39,358 nt of DNA from Chthonomonas sp. UBA2387 (GTDB taxonomy: Bacteria > Armatimonadota > Fimbriimonadia > Fimbriimonadales > Fimbriimonadaceae): assembly GCA_002343445.1 (NCBI GenBank), contig DDSP01000070.1, positions 57,008 to 96,365 of the forward strand, written 5' to 3'. The notes under the pieces are model-generated. The model made no database searches. It had not been told where the DNA came from and was given only the letters and a program-made list of their open reading frames with translations. Below are positions 30,676 through 37,732 of the stretch, piece after piece (position 1 is the first letter of the stretch; every line of letters starts with the position of its first letter). Position numbers and translations under genes: made by a program.

Positions 30676-31125
30676 CTATGTTGCCGAGCCTTCCGCGCGG
30701 CGCTTGATGGCTTCCAGAACGTTGTCGAGATTCGCTTGAACGATCTTCTGAACCACCTTGCCCACGAGCGGTCCAAGGCCGGGAACCCGGTACTCGTAGT
30801 CCACGACGCTGTCGAACCGTGTGCCACCATTTTCCTCGGCGAAACTCCACACGCCTGACATGGAGTCGTAGTCACCCTCAAGTTGTCGAAACGTGCAGGT
30901 ATTGGCCTCTAGATCCCACACATCTTCCTGACGCCAGCGGACCTTCAGCATGAACTGGGGGATCATGCCGACCCAGTCGCTGACCACTCGACCGCCCTCT
31001 CGCTCGACGATGTCCAGCGACTTCACGTCTTGCATGAACTCCGGGAACGACGCGTTGTCCTGGGCGATTTCGACGACGCGGATCAAGGGCGCGTTGACCC
31101 AGGTGGAACTGCGAATGGTTGGCAT
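30676..31125 (-). CDS. SRPBCC (START/cyclase-like) family protein
   Basis: A 149-residue soluble protein of the helix-grip SRPBCC superfamily, closest in pattern to the polyketide cyclase/CoQ10-binding group. The opening STWVNAPLIRVVEIAQDNAS is the usual first strand and helix, followed by FPEFMQDVKSLDIVE, then antiparallel strands and the long C-terminal helix (VVQKIVQANLDNVLEAIKRR). Such proteins bind hydrophobic ligands such as lipids or quinones in a deep pocket; no catalytic residues are evident. It is transcribed alone, divergent from the alcohol dehydrogenase pair, and may share an AT-rich box (31148-31154) with it. Confidence 0.85.
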   Translation of the reverse strand: MPTIRSSTWVNAPLIRVVEIAQDNASFPEFMQDVKSLDIVEREGGRVVSDWVGMIPQFMLKVRWRQEDVWDLEANTCTFRQLEGDYDSMSGVWSFAEENGGTRFDSVVDYEYRVPGLGPLVGKVVQKIVQANLDNVLEAIKRRAEGSAT

Positions 31126-31148
31126 GAGACGATTCTCGCTCGAGGGCG

Positions 31149-31154
31149 TATAAT
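31149..31154 (+). promoter_or_regulatory. -10 box for the dehydrogenase pair, possibly bidirectional
   Basis: CGTATAAT gives TATAAT at 31149-31154, 41 nt before the ATG at 31196. Read on the minus strand, the same bases give TTATAC, 22 nt upstream of the SRPBCC ATG at 31125. One AT-rich box could therefore serve both divergent genes. Confidence 0.4.
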
Positions 31155-31195
31155 CCGGAGTCTACCAGCGGCTGATTTCGCTGGCGGAATGCTTC

Positions 31196-32191
31196 ATGCG
31201 AGCCCTGATTCTTGAACAGCCCGGATCGGTTCGGCTGCAGGAAACGGCGGTCCCCGAACCCGGACCCGGCGACGTTCTCTTGCGCGTGCGGGCCGCGACG
31301 ACCTGCGGCACCGACCTCAAGGCCTACCTTCGCGGCCATCCCCAGATTCCCATGCCCGGCACGTTCGGGCACGAATACAGCGGCGAAGTTGCCGCAGTCG
31401 GCGCTGGCGCACCTTTCCGGGAGGGCGATGCCGTCATGGGGGTCCACTCGGCACCGTGCAAGACCTGCCGCTGGTGCCTGCGAGGGCAGGAGAACCTCTG
31501 CGAGACGATCATGGCCACCAAGGTCTTGGGCAGCTATGCCGAGTACCTTCTGGTTCCGGCCCGCATCGCTAAGCTGCACTTGTTCCACAAGCCTTCCGGC
31601 CTGAGTTTCGAGCGGGCGGCCTTGCTCGAACCCTTGGCTTGCGTCCTTCAAGGGCTGTCACTGTTGCGTCTCCGACCGGAGGATCGGGTCCTGGTCATCG
31701 GTCCGGGAGCCATCGGGTTGCTCTTCGTCGCCGCTCTGCGCTACACGGGCGTTGGCGAGGTGACTCTCGCCGGCCGAAACGAGAACCGCCTTGCCGTGGG
31801 CCAACAGTTGGGCGCCAAGATCGAGGCGTTCGACCCCAAAAGCCCGGCCCTGCGCGGGTTCGATTACGTCATTGAGTGCACCGGTGCCGTGGAAGTGTGG
31901 GAGCGATCGCTCGACTTCGTGGTCCGGGGCGGCACGGTCGTCCTGTTCGGCGGGTGTCGCGTCGGGACAACAGCCTGCTTCGATACGCGTCGCGTGCACT
32001 ACGACCAGATCACCATCCTCAGCCCATTCCACTTCGGCACCGAAGCCGTGCTGCGCGCCCGCGATTGGCTGCTCGACCCCCGCTTCGAAGTCGGCCCCCT
32101 CATCTCGGGCAAGAGATCCCTTGACGAGGGTGCCCAAGTGTTCGAGGACCTGCGAACGGGCCAAGGCATCAAGTTCGTGTTCGAGCCGTGA
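31196..32191 (+). CDS. Zinc-dependent medium-chain alcohol/polyol dehydrogenase
   Basis: A 331-residue MDR-superfamily oxidoreductase. Catalytic zinc residues lie in TTCGTDLKAYL and FGHEYSGEV. The structural zinc lobe is CKTCRWCLRGQENLC, with four Cys in the canonical spacing. The nucleotide-binding Rossmann turn is VLVIGPGAIGLLFVAAL. The pattern is like sorbitol, threonine and related polyol dehydrogenases, so a sugar alcohol or hydroxy acid substrate is plausible. The stop overlaps the GTG start of a second MDR gene by 4 bp. The nearby sugar importer suggests use in carbohydrate catabolism, but it is not in the same transcription unit. Confidence 0.9.
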   Translation: MRALILEQPGSVRLQETAVPEPGPGDVLLRVRAATTCGTDLKAYLRGHPQIPMPGTFGHEYSGEVAAVGAGAPFREGDAVMGVHSAPCKTCRWCLRGQENLCETIMATKVLGSYAEYLLVPARIAKLHLFHKPSGLSFERAALLEPLACVLQGLSLLRLRPEDRVLVIGPGAIGLLFVAALRYTGVGEVTLAGRNENRLAVGQQLGAKIEAFDPKSPALRGFDYVIECTGAVEVWERSLDFVVRGGTVVLFGGCRVGTTACFDTRRVHYDQITILSPFHFGTEAVLRARDWLLDPRFEVGPLISGKRSLDEGAQVFEDLRTGQGIKFVFEP

Positions 32192-33147
32192 GCAGCGGTC
32201 ACCGACTGGCCCGATATGTGAAAGGCGGCAACGTCGAGATCGTAGATGAATCCGTCCCTAATCTGCCAGCTGGGGGCCTGCTCGTCCGCACCGAGGCGTG
32301 CGGTCTTTGCTCGGGCGAACTGATGGCGTGGTACCTCGACCGGAAGGCGCCCCACGTGCTTGGGCACGAGGTCTGCGGCATCGTCGAAGCCTCGGACGAT
32401 CCCAGATTCCCCGTGGGCTCGCGGGTTTTCCCGCATCACCACGCGCCATGCCTCGCCTGCGAGTGGTGCGCGTCCGGTCGTCATGTGCATTGTCCGCAGT
32501 GGAAAGCGACGCGTCTTGACCCCGGCGGCATGGCGGAATCGTTTGCAGTACCAGCCGGAAACCTCAACGATACGCATCTCGTGAGCGATCTCAGGCCCGT
32601 GGACGCGGCTCTCGCCGAGCCCCTCGCTTGCGTTCACAAGTCGCTCGCCTTGTTGCCCGAGTGGGGGACTTCGGCCGTCGTCGGGCTCGGCGCCCTCGGA
32701 CTGATGCATGCCTTGGTGCGGCGCGGCACGACCGGCTATGACACGAACCCTGCAAGGCGAGCGTGGGCTGAGTCTCAAGACGTTCGAGCCCTCTCGCCAG
32801 AGCAAGCGGAACCCGCGGATGCCGTCGTCGTCTGCCCCGGTACGCGCGCGGCGTTGGAGTTTGGGCTGAGCCTGTTGCGCCCTGGTGGCACGTTGGTGCT
32901 CTTCGCCCCCCTTCCTCCCTCGCAGCCCGTTCCTCTCGATCTGGAGGCGCTCTACTTCAGGGATCTACGCCTCGCCACCAGCTACTCGTGCGGCCCTGAC
33001 GACACGGCTCGCGCACTGGCGACCCTTCGTTCGGGTGGGTTGAAGGCCGAGCAGGTGGTCAGCGACTTCGTCACTCTGGACGAACTGCCTCGTGCGTACC
33101 ACGCCATGCGTTCGGGCGAGATCCTGAAGGCGATGGTCGTGTTCTAG
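32188..33147 (+). CDS. Second zinc-dependent medium-chain alcohol dehydrogenase
   Basis: A 319-residue MDR protein, shorter than the first and only distantly similar. Zinc residues are EACGLCSGELMAW, LGHEVCGIV and the structural lobe CLACEWCASGRHVHC. The dinucleotide turn is VVGLGALGLMHAL, with an Asp in TGYDTNPARR at the end of the second strand, which favours NAD over NADP. Its start GTG 32188 overlaps the first gene's TGA. The tandem, coupled arrangement suggests two successive oxidations or a heteromeric enzyme. Its TAG shares a CTAG palindrome with the stop of the convergent membrane protein gene. Confidence 0.88.
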   Translation: MSSGHRLARYVKGGNVEIVDESVPNLPAGGLLVRTEACGLCSGELMAWYLDRKAPHVLGHEVCGIVEASDDPRFPVGSRVFPHHHAPCLACEWCASGRHVHCPQWKATRLDPGGMAESFAVPAGNLNDTHLVSDLRPVDAALAEPLACVHKSLALLPEWGTSAVVGLGALGLMHALVRRGTTGYDTNPARRAWAESQDVRALSPEQAEPADAVVVCPGTRAALEFGLSLLRPGGTLVLFAPLPPSQPVPLDLEALYFRDLRLATSYSCGPDDTARALATLRSGGLKAEQVVSDFVTLDELPRAYHAMRSGEILKAMVVF

Positions 33148-33740
33148 GCCCCTTTGGGAAAGAGCAACGTCACGCCAAGGGCAAACACCCAATAAAGGAG
33201 GCTCGCGCTCAGCACGAGAATCGAGTCCATCGTCCAAGACGACTCGGTTAGGCCGATCACGAGCGTCGTGCAGACCGTCATCACCCACATAGAGGTCATG
33301 AAGAACGTTCGACGGATCCCAGGCACTCGGTGCGTTTTGTAGTAGTTCTCGATCTCGAACTCTACGGGAACGCCAGTCAGCCGAGCGAGTGCGGGTTCGA
33401 TGGCCTCGCGGAGCTGACGGGAAAGAACCGAGTGAACAGCGTACGAGTACTGGATCAGCACCGTGTAGTAGATCGAGACCAGGGGCGCGGCGAGCAGAAC
33501 CCGGTGCATGTCGCGCATCTGGTCGGTCCTCGTGGCGCTGATGGCCACGATCGCGGCAAGCGAGACTGTCATCTGAATCGAGTAGCGGTCGCGTTGCTCG
33601 ATCCGCTGCCGGATCTCGTTCCGCAGTTCCTGGTAGATCGCCTCGTATCTCGCCAACTCATGGTCTTTCTCCAGGCGGACGCGCAGGCGACGGTCCACCA
33701 ACTTGGAGAGTGCAAGGTGCGTCGGAGCCTGATCGTCCAT
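33144..33740 (-). CDS. Four-helix membrane protein of unknown function
   Basis: A 198-residue protein. A charged N-terminal region likely to form a coiled coil (HELARYEAIYQELRNEIRQR) precedes four predicted membrane helices: QMTVSLAAIVAISA, VLLAAPLVSIYYTVLIQYSY, FFMTSMWVMTVCTTLVIGL and ILVLSASLLYWVFALGVTLL. A cytoplasmic loop with REAIEPALARLTGVPVEFEI separates the pairs. I recognise no named family, though a coiled coil plus paired helices resembles several unnamed bacterial membrane families. It is a single-gene unit. Confidence 0.75.
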   Translation of the reverse strand: MDDQAPTHLALSKLVDRRLRVRLEKDHELARYEAIYQELRNEIRQRIEQRDRYSIQMTVSLAAIVAISATRTDQMRDMHRVLLAAPLVSIYYTVLIQYSYAVHSVLSRQLREAIEPALARLTGVPVEFEIENYYKTHRVPGIRRTFFMTSMWVMTVCTTLVIGLTESSWTMDSILVLSASLLYWVFALGVTLLFPKGA

Positions 33741-33840
33741 GTCGCTCTTGGTTCGCGATCGGCTTCGCTAACTCCTTGCACCGCTCGGTTAGGCCACGAG
33801 CCAGCACCCGCTCGGTGCCCGGTCGTCCATACTTGAAGCC

Positions 33841-34596
33841 ATGCTCCGCGTCGAAGCCGACGGCCCCGTCCTCCGCGTCACCATGAACCGCCCCGAGGTT
33901 CGCAATGCCTTTGGCGACGTGCAGATCGCCGCTCTTTCCGAAGTGTTCTCCAACGTGCCCGAAGGCACCCGAGTCGTCGTGCTCGCGGGCGAAGGCAGGG
34001 CTTTCTGCGCAGGTGGCGACCTTGAGTGGATGCGCCGGTCTTTTGACTACAACGAAGAGGAGAACTACCAGGACGCCCTGAACCTCGCCAACCTGTTCCA
34101 AGCCATCGCCCGCTGCCCAGCGGTGGTCATCGCGCGAGTCCAGGGTGCGGCGTTCGGTGGTGGAAGCGGGCTGGTGGCCGCTGCCGACTATGCGGTCGCT
34201 GCCGAGGGCACCAAGTTCAGCTTCAGCGAGATCCGGCTGGGATTGGTTCCAGGCACGATCTCCCTGCTGGTCATGGACAAGATCGGCCACGGCAACGCGC
34301 GTGCCCTGTTCGCGACGGGCGAGGTGTTCGACGCAAAGCGTGCCCTGCAGATCGGCCTGGTCCATGCCGTGTGCGCGGAGGATGACCTGGATCAGCAAGT
34401 CGAAGCCCGGATCAAGATGGTGCTTTCGGCCGGGCCAAAGGCCGTCTCCGGCGCCAAGTTGCTCCCGCTCGACCCACCCACCTCGCCCGAAGACGCCGCC
34501 CGGCGGCTGGCCCGCGTTCGAGCCGGAGAAGAAGCCCGTGAAGGCGTCGCCGCCTTCCTTGAAAAGCGCAAGGCCAGTTTCGTGGTGGACCGATGA
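33841..34596 (+). CDS. Enoyl-CoA hydratase/isomerase family protein (methylglutaconyl-CoA hydratase-like)
   Basis: A 251-residue crotonase-fold enzyme. The oxyanion-hole segments are AFCAGGDLEWM and VQGAAFGGGSGLVAAADY. The catalytic Glu region is FSFSEIRLGLVPGTISLLVM, a pattern close to methylglutaconyl-CoA hydratases of leucine breakdown. The adjoining biotin-carboxylase gene, overlapping by 4 bp (ATGA), supports a leucine/acyl-CoA pathway, because methylcrotonyl-CoA carboxylase acts one step earlier. The start ATG 33841 lies 7 nt after a CATACT box. Confidence 0.9.
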   Translation: MLRVEADGPVLRVTMNRPEVRNAFGDVQIAALSEVFSNVPEGTRVVVLAGEGRAFCAGGDLEWMRRSFDYNEEENYQDALNLANLFQAIARCPAVVIARVQGAAFGGGSGLVAAADYAVAAEGTKFSFSEIRLGLVPGTISLLVMDKIGHGNARALFATGEVFDAKRALQIGLVHAVCAEDDLDQQVEARIKMVLSAGPKAVSGAKLLPLDPPTSPEDAARRLARVRAGEEAREGVAAFLEKRKASFVVDR

Positions 34597-36098
34597 AGAC
34601 GCTACTCGTCGCCAACCGAGGCGAGATCGCCGTACGGGTCATCCGCGCCGCACGCGAAATGGGCTTGCGAACGGTCGCTGTTGCCAGCGAGGCCGACGCC
34701 CATGCGGCCCACGCCAAGTTCGCCGACACCGTCGTGGACTTAGGCCCCTCCGATTCCCGCGAGAGCTACCTTCGCACCGATAAGATCCTCGCCGCCTGCC
34801 GCGAGACCGGAGCCGACGCCGTTCACCCTGGGTATGGGTTTCTCTCCGAGAACGCCGACTTCGCCGAGGCGTGCGAAGCCGCAGGGATAACGTTCGTCGG
34901 GCCGCCCGCTTCGGCCATGCGTGCTCTGGGCGCAAAGATTCCGGCGAAGGAACTGGCCCGATCGTGCGGTGTGCCCACGGTGCCGGGGTTCTTCGAAGCC
35001 GGTGCGAGCGATATGCAACTCCGGGACGCTGCCGACGCCATCGGCTATCCCATCATGCTCAAGGCCTCGGCGGGAGGCGGCGGCAGGGGCATGAGGATCG
35101 TCCGCATCAGGGACGAGTTCGATGCTGCTCTGAGCCTTGCGCGCTCCGAAGCCGTCTCGGCGTTTGGCGATGGGGCCATGATGGTCGAGAAGCTCGTCCA
35201 ATCGCCGCGCCACATCGAGGTTCAGCTCTTGGCCGACCGCCATGGCAACGTGGCCGTCCTGTTCGAGCGCGAGTGTTCGGTTCAGCGACGCCACCAGAAG
35301 CTCATCGAGGAAGCGCCGTCGCCCCTCTTTGCCGACCCCTCCAAGTTGCACCTTTGGGAGACCATGCGTCGCAGCGCCATCGAGTTGGCCAAGGCTGCGG
35401 GCTACGTGGGCGCAGGCACGGTCGAGTTCATCTACGACCCGGAAGCCGAAGCCGTGTACTTCCTGGAGGTCAACGCGCGCCTGCAGGTCGAACATCCGGT
35501 CACCGAGCAGATCACCGGCGTAGACCTGGTCCAATGGCAGCTTCGCATCGCCGACGGAGAGCGGCTGGACCTGACCCCGAGTCTGTTCGCGGGCGACCGC
35601 TCGGCGATTCGGGGCCACGCGGTCGAAGTGCGGGTGGTCTCCGAGGACCCCGCCAGGGGGTTCATGCCCGCTTCGGGACGCCTCTTGGGTTGGGCCGAGC
35701 CCTCGGGCCCGGGCATCCGCGTGGACACCGGCTATGGCCCCGGCGCGGAGGTGCCGCGCTTCTACGACTCGCTCCTGGCCAAAGCGATCACCTCCGGCGA
35801 GACGCGAAACGCGGCGATCCGGCGGATGGAGGATGCCCTTCTCGACTTCCACATCTTGGGCGTCCCGACGAACATCGAGTTCATGCTTACGGTCCTCGAG
35901 CATCCCGCGTTCCTTGCCGGGACCGTCGACACCGGGTTTGTAGACCGCGAGATGTCGGGCTGGAAGCCTCGGGAGGACCTTCCGCCAGTGCTGGGCGCGT
36001 TGTGCCGAGTCTTCAAGACTGCGGACACCGACGCCAAGCGCGCCGTCGCCGGGCCATGGGCCCTTGCGGACGGCTGGCGGGTCGCCCGTTCGGGCTAG
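34593..36098 (+). CDS. Biotin carboxylase, methylcrotonyl-CoA carboxylase alpha-like but without a biotin carrier domain
   Basis: ATP-dependent carboxylation of biotin. The 501 residues cover the N-domain (LLVANRGEIAVRVIRAAREM), the ATP-grasp domain (KASAGGGGRGMRIV; HIEVQLLADRHGNVAVLFER; LEVNARLQVEHPVTEQITGV) and the C-domain. The last 15 residues (GPWALADGWRVARSG) look like the first strand of the BT domain that in methylcrotonyl- and propionyl-type alpha subunits leads to the biotin-bearing BCCP. Here a stop ends the protein, so no biotin-attachment Met-Lys-Met is present. Either this is a truncated alpha subunit or a separate carrier protein serves it. The carboxyltransferase subunit is not adjacent. 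mqnD starts 21 bp downstream. Confidence 0.88.
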   Translation: MKTLLVANRGEIAVRVIRAAREMGLRTVAVASEADAHAAHAKFADTVVDLGPSDSRESYLRTDKILAACRETGADAVHPGYGFLSENADFAEACEAAGITFVGPPASAMRALGAKIPAKELARSCGVPTVPGFFEAGASDMQLRDAADAIGYPIMLKASAGGGGRGMRIVRIRDEFDAALSLARSEAVSAFGDGAMMVEKLVQSPRHIEVQLLADRHGNVAVLFERECSVQRRHQKLIEEAPSPLFADPSKLHLWETMRRSAIELAKAAGYVGAGTVEFIYDPEAEAVYFLEVNARLQVEHPVTEQITGVDLVQWQLRIADGERLDLTPSLFAGDRSAIRGHAVEVRVVSEDPARGFMPASGRLLGWAEPSGPGIRVDTGYGPGAEVPRFYDSLLAKAITSGETRNAAIRRMEDALLDFHILGVPTNIEFMLTVLEHPAFLAGTVDTGFVDREMSGWKPREDLPPVLGALCRVFKTADTDAKRAVAGPWALADGWRVARSG

Positions 36099-36102
36099 GG
36101 GG

Positions 36103-36108
36103 TACCCT
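36103..36108 (+). promoter_or_regulatory. Putative -10 box of mqnD
   Basis: GGTACCCT (box TACCCT at 36103-36108) lies 11 nt before ATG 36120 and has the same eight bases as the purB box. It suggests that mqnD has its own leaderless transcript rather than depending on the upstream acyl-CoA genes. Confidence 0.45.
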
Positions 36109-36119
36109 AGGCGAGCCGT

Positions 36120-36941
36120 ATGAAAATCCGCATCGGGCACAGCCCGGACAGCGACGACGCCTTCATGTTCTGGGGTTTGGCGTCCGGCGCAGTCCAATCC
36201 GACCACGAATTCGAACACATTCTCCGCGACATCCAAACGCTCAACGAGTGGGCGATGGAGGGGCGGCTCGAATCCACAGCGGTCTCCGTCCATGCGTTCG
36301 CCTACGTCTCGGACAAATACGCTCTCCTGCGCCATGGCGGCTCGTTCGGCGACGACTACGGCCCGATGATCGTCTCCAAGCGGGCTCTCTCCCGCGAGGA
36401 ATTGGCCGAAACCACCATCGCGGTGCCCGGCAAACTCACGACGGCCTACCTGGCGCTGAACCTCTACCTACCCAATCCCAAGTTCGAAGTCGTCCCGTTC
36501 GACGAGATCATCCCTGCGGTCCAGGAAGGTCGGTTCGAGGCCGGATTGATCATCCACGAAGGGCAATTGACCTACGAGAAGGAGGGCATGGTGCTCATCG
36601 AGGACCTCGGCAAGTGGTGGAAGCGGGAGACGGGATTGCCGTTGCCCCTCGGTGTGAACACGGTGCGCAAAGACCTCGGCCCCGAGTTGGTCGCCGATGT
36701 CAGCCGCTGCATGCGCGAGAGCATCCAGGCGGGCCTATCGAACCGGCCCAAGGCCCTGGAGTACGCCCTGCAGTTTGCGCGGGGGATGGATGTCGAAACG
36801 AGCGACGAGTTCGTGGGGATGTACGTCAACGAGCGCACGCTGGATATGGGTGAAGAGGGTGTGCGCGCGATTCGCGAACTGCTTTCGCGCGGCGCCGCGA
36901 TCGGCCTGGTTCCTCCGGTGACCGTCGAAGTCGTTCAGTAG
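36120..36941 (+). CDS. mqnD: 1,4-dihydroxy-6-naphthoate synthase (futalosine menaquinone pathway)
   Basis: MqnD converts cyclic dehypoxanthine futalosine to 1,4-dihydroxy-6-naphthoate, a menaquinone precursor. The 273-residue protein has the periplasmic-binding-like fold. The N-terminal signature IGHSPDSDDAFMFWGLASG corresponds to the SPCPNDT-type start of MqnD. The segment GLIIHEGQLTY carries His146, aligned by position with the catalytic His145 of Thermus MqnD. The family also includes MqnA, which lacks the same start motif, so MqnD is favoured. No other mqn gene is nearby. Its stop overlaps the convergent DUF433 gene by 7 bp. Confidence 0.88.
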   Translation: MKIRIGHSPDSDDAFMFWGLASGAVQSDHEFEHILRDIQTLNEWAMEGRLESTAVSVHAFAYVSDKYALLRHGGSFGDDYGPMIVSKRALSREELAETTIAVPGKLTTAYLALNLYLPNPKFEVVPFDEIIPAVQEGRFEAGLIIHEGQLTYEKEGMVLIEDLGKWWKRETGLPLPLGVNTVRKDLGPELVADVSRCMRESIQAGLSNRPKALEYALQFARGMDVETSDEFVGMYVNERTLDMGEEGVRAIRELLSRGAAIGLVPPVTVEVVQ

Positions 36942-37174
36942 TCGGGCCGCCGAACCTGCGCCAACGGGTCGGACTTCTCGATGTTGGCAGCGTAGGCAAG
37001 ACAGGCGAGAATGCCATCCCGCGTCAGATGGGGGAAGTCGGCCAAGACATCCTCGACCGACATCCCCGAAGCAAGGTATTCCAGCACGTCGTAGACCGCG
37101 ATCCGCGTGCCGGCAATGCACGGCTTCCCGCTCCGGATTCTGGGATCGCTGGCTAGGTGCTGTCGGTGGTCCAC
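36935..37174 (-). CDS. DUF433 family protein (VapB-type antitoxin-like)
   Basis: A 79-residue DUF433 protein, a small winged-helix-like fold. The motif IRSGKPCIAGTRIAVYDVLE is diagnostic, followed by LASGMSVEDVLADFPHLT and GILACLAYAA. GTG 37174 is taken as the start: it gives the family length and lies 6 nt after a CGTACAAT box (37186-37181 on the minus strand). Many DUF433 genes are followed by a PIN-like DUF5615 toxin gene. None is present here, because mqnD occupies the downstream side on the other strand, so this is a solitary antitoxin-like gene. Confidence 0.8.
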   Translation of the reverse strand: MDHRQHLASDPRIRSGKPCIAGTRIAVYDVLEYLASGMSVEDVLADFPHLTRDGILACLAYAANIEKSDPLAQVRRPDY

Positions 37175-37208
37175 GAACCTATTGTACGCCCGAACCGGGG
37201 CAAACGCC

Positions 37209-37243
37209 AAAAGGGGTTTTAGGCGCAAGCGCCTCGAACCCCT
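37209..37243 (-). terminator. Intrinsic terminator of rplT
   Basis: On the minus strand, an AGGGGTT / AAACCCCT outer stem encloses an AGGCGC-TT-GCGCCT inner stem, followed by TTTTGG. It begins about 20 bp after the rplT stop. A second small hairpin, AACCGT-CGA-ACGGTT, sits between (about 37252-37266). Together they should end rplT transcription before the DUF433 promoter. Confidence 0.75.
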
Positions 37244-37262
37244 CGGGTGAACCGTTCGACGG

Positions 37263-37610
37263 TTAGGAAACCGCTTCGCGGACGAGCTTGCGGAAGGCCT
37301 CCATGTCGTGGATGGCCAGTTCGCTGAGCATCTTGCGGTTGACCGCGATGCCCTTGTCCGTCATGCCGTGGATCAGGTCGTTGTACTTGACGTCGCACAG
37401 CTTGCAGGCGGCGGAGATGCGCGCGATCCACAGGCGGCGGAAGTCGCGCTTGCGCTGACGCCGGTCGCGGAACGCGTACTGGCCCGACTTCATCACCTGC
37501 TCGTGAGCGCGGCGGAAAACGTTCTTCTTGCGGCCCCAGTAGCCCGAGGCGCGTTGGATGATCTTCTTGTGGCGTTTGTGGCGCATCAGGCCACGTTTGA
37601 CTCTTGCCAT
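37263..37610 (-). CDS. rplT: 50S ribosomal protein L20
   Basis: L20 binds 23S rRNA early in large-subunit assembly; in many bacteria it also represses its own operon. The 115-residue length is normal, and the sequence is typical: ARVKRGLMRHKRHKKIIQRA, then GYWGRKKNVFRRAHEQVMKS and RRLWIARISAACK. Start ATG 37610 has AAGGAAA 8 nt upstream as Shine-Dalgarno, so unlike many neighbours it has a normal leader. It is usually third in infC-rpmI-rplT; here it lies alone, about 25 kb from rpmI and on the other strand, with its own promoter and terminator. Confidence 0.97.
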   Translation of the reverse strand: MARVKRGLMRHKRHKKIIQRASGYWGRKKNVFRRAHEQVMKSGQYAFRDRRQRKRDFRRLWIARISAACKLCDVKYNDLIHGMTDKGIAVNRKMLSELAIHDMEAFRKLVREAVS

Positions 37611-37669
37611 TGCTTGTTTCCTTGCAACCGTTTCCCAGCCCTTGCGGGCGGTGGCGGTAAAGCTGCGCG

Positions 37670-37675
37670 AGTATA
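37670..37675 (-). promoter_or_regulatory. -10 box of rplT
   Basis: GGTATACT on the minus strand (box 37675-37670) lies about 60 nt upstream of the rplT ATG. This gives a leader of roughly 50 nt that includes the Shine-Dalgarno. The leader is a place where L20 could act on its own mRNA, though no known L20-binding structure is obvious by eye. Confidence 0.5.
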
Positions 37676-37713
37676 CCGCACGCGCCGGACCCGGGCGGAT
37701 GGGCCCCTCGCGG

Positions 37714-37719
37714 TATCCT
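37714..37719 (+). promoter_or_regulatory. Putative -10 box of miaB
   Basis: GGTATCCT (box TATCCT at 37714-37719) lies 13 nt before ATG 37733. No Shine-Dalgarno follows; the transcript would have a leader of about 6 nt. Confidence 0.45.
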
Positions 37720-37732
37720 CTGGGCCTCCCGC

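Noticed and set aside
34740..36335. Long minus-strand and second plus-strand frames over the biotin carboxylase and mqnD
   Set aside because: Both are shadows in GC-rich codons. Only the frame used for the biotin carboxylase shows conserved motifs.
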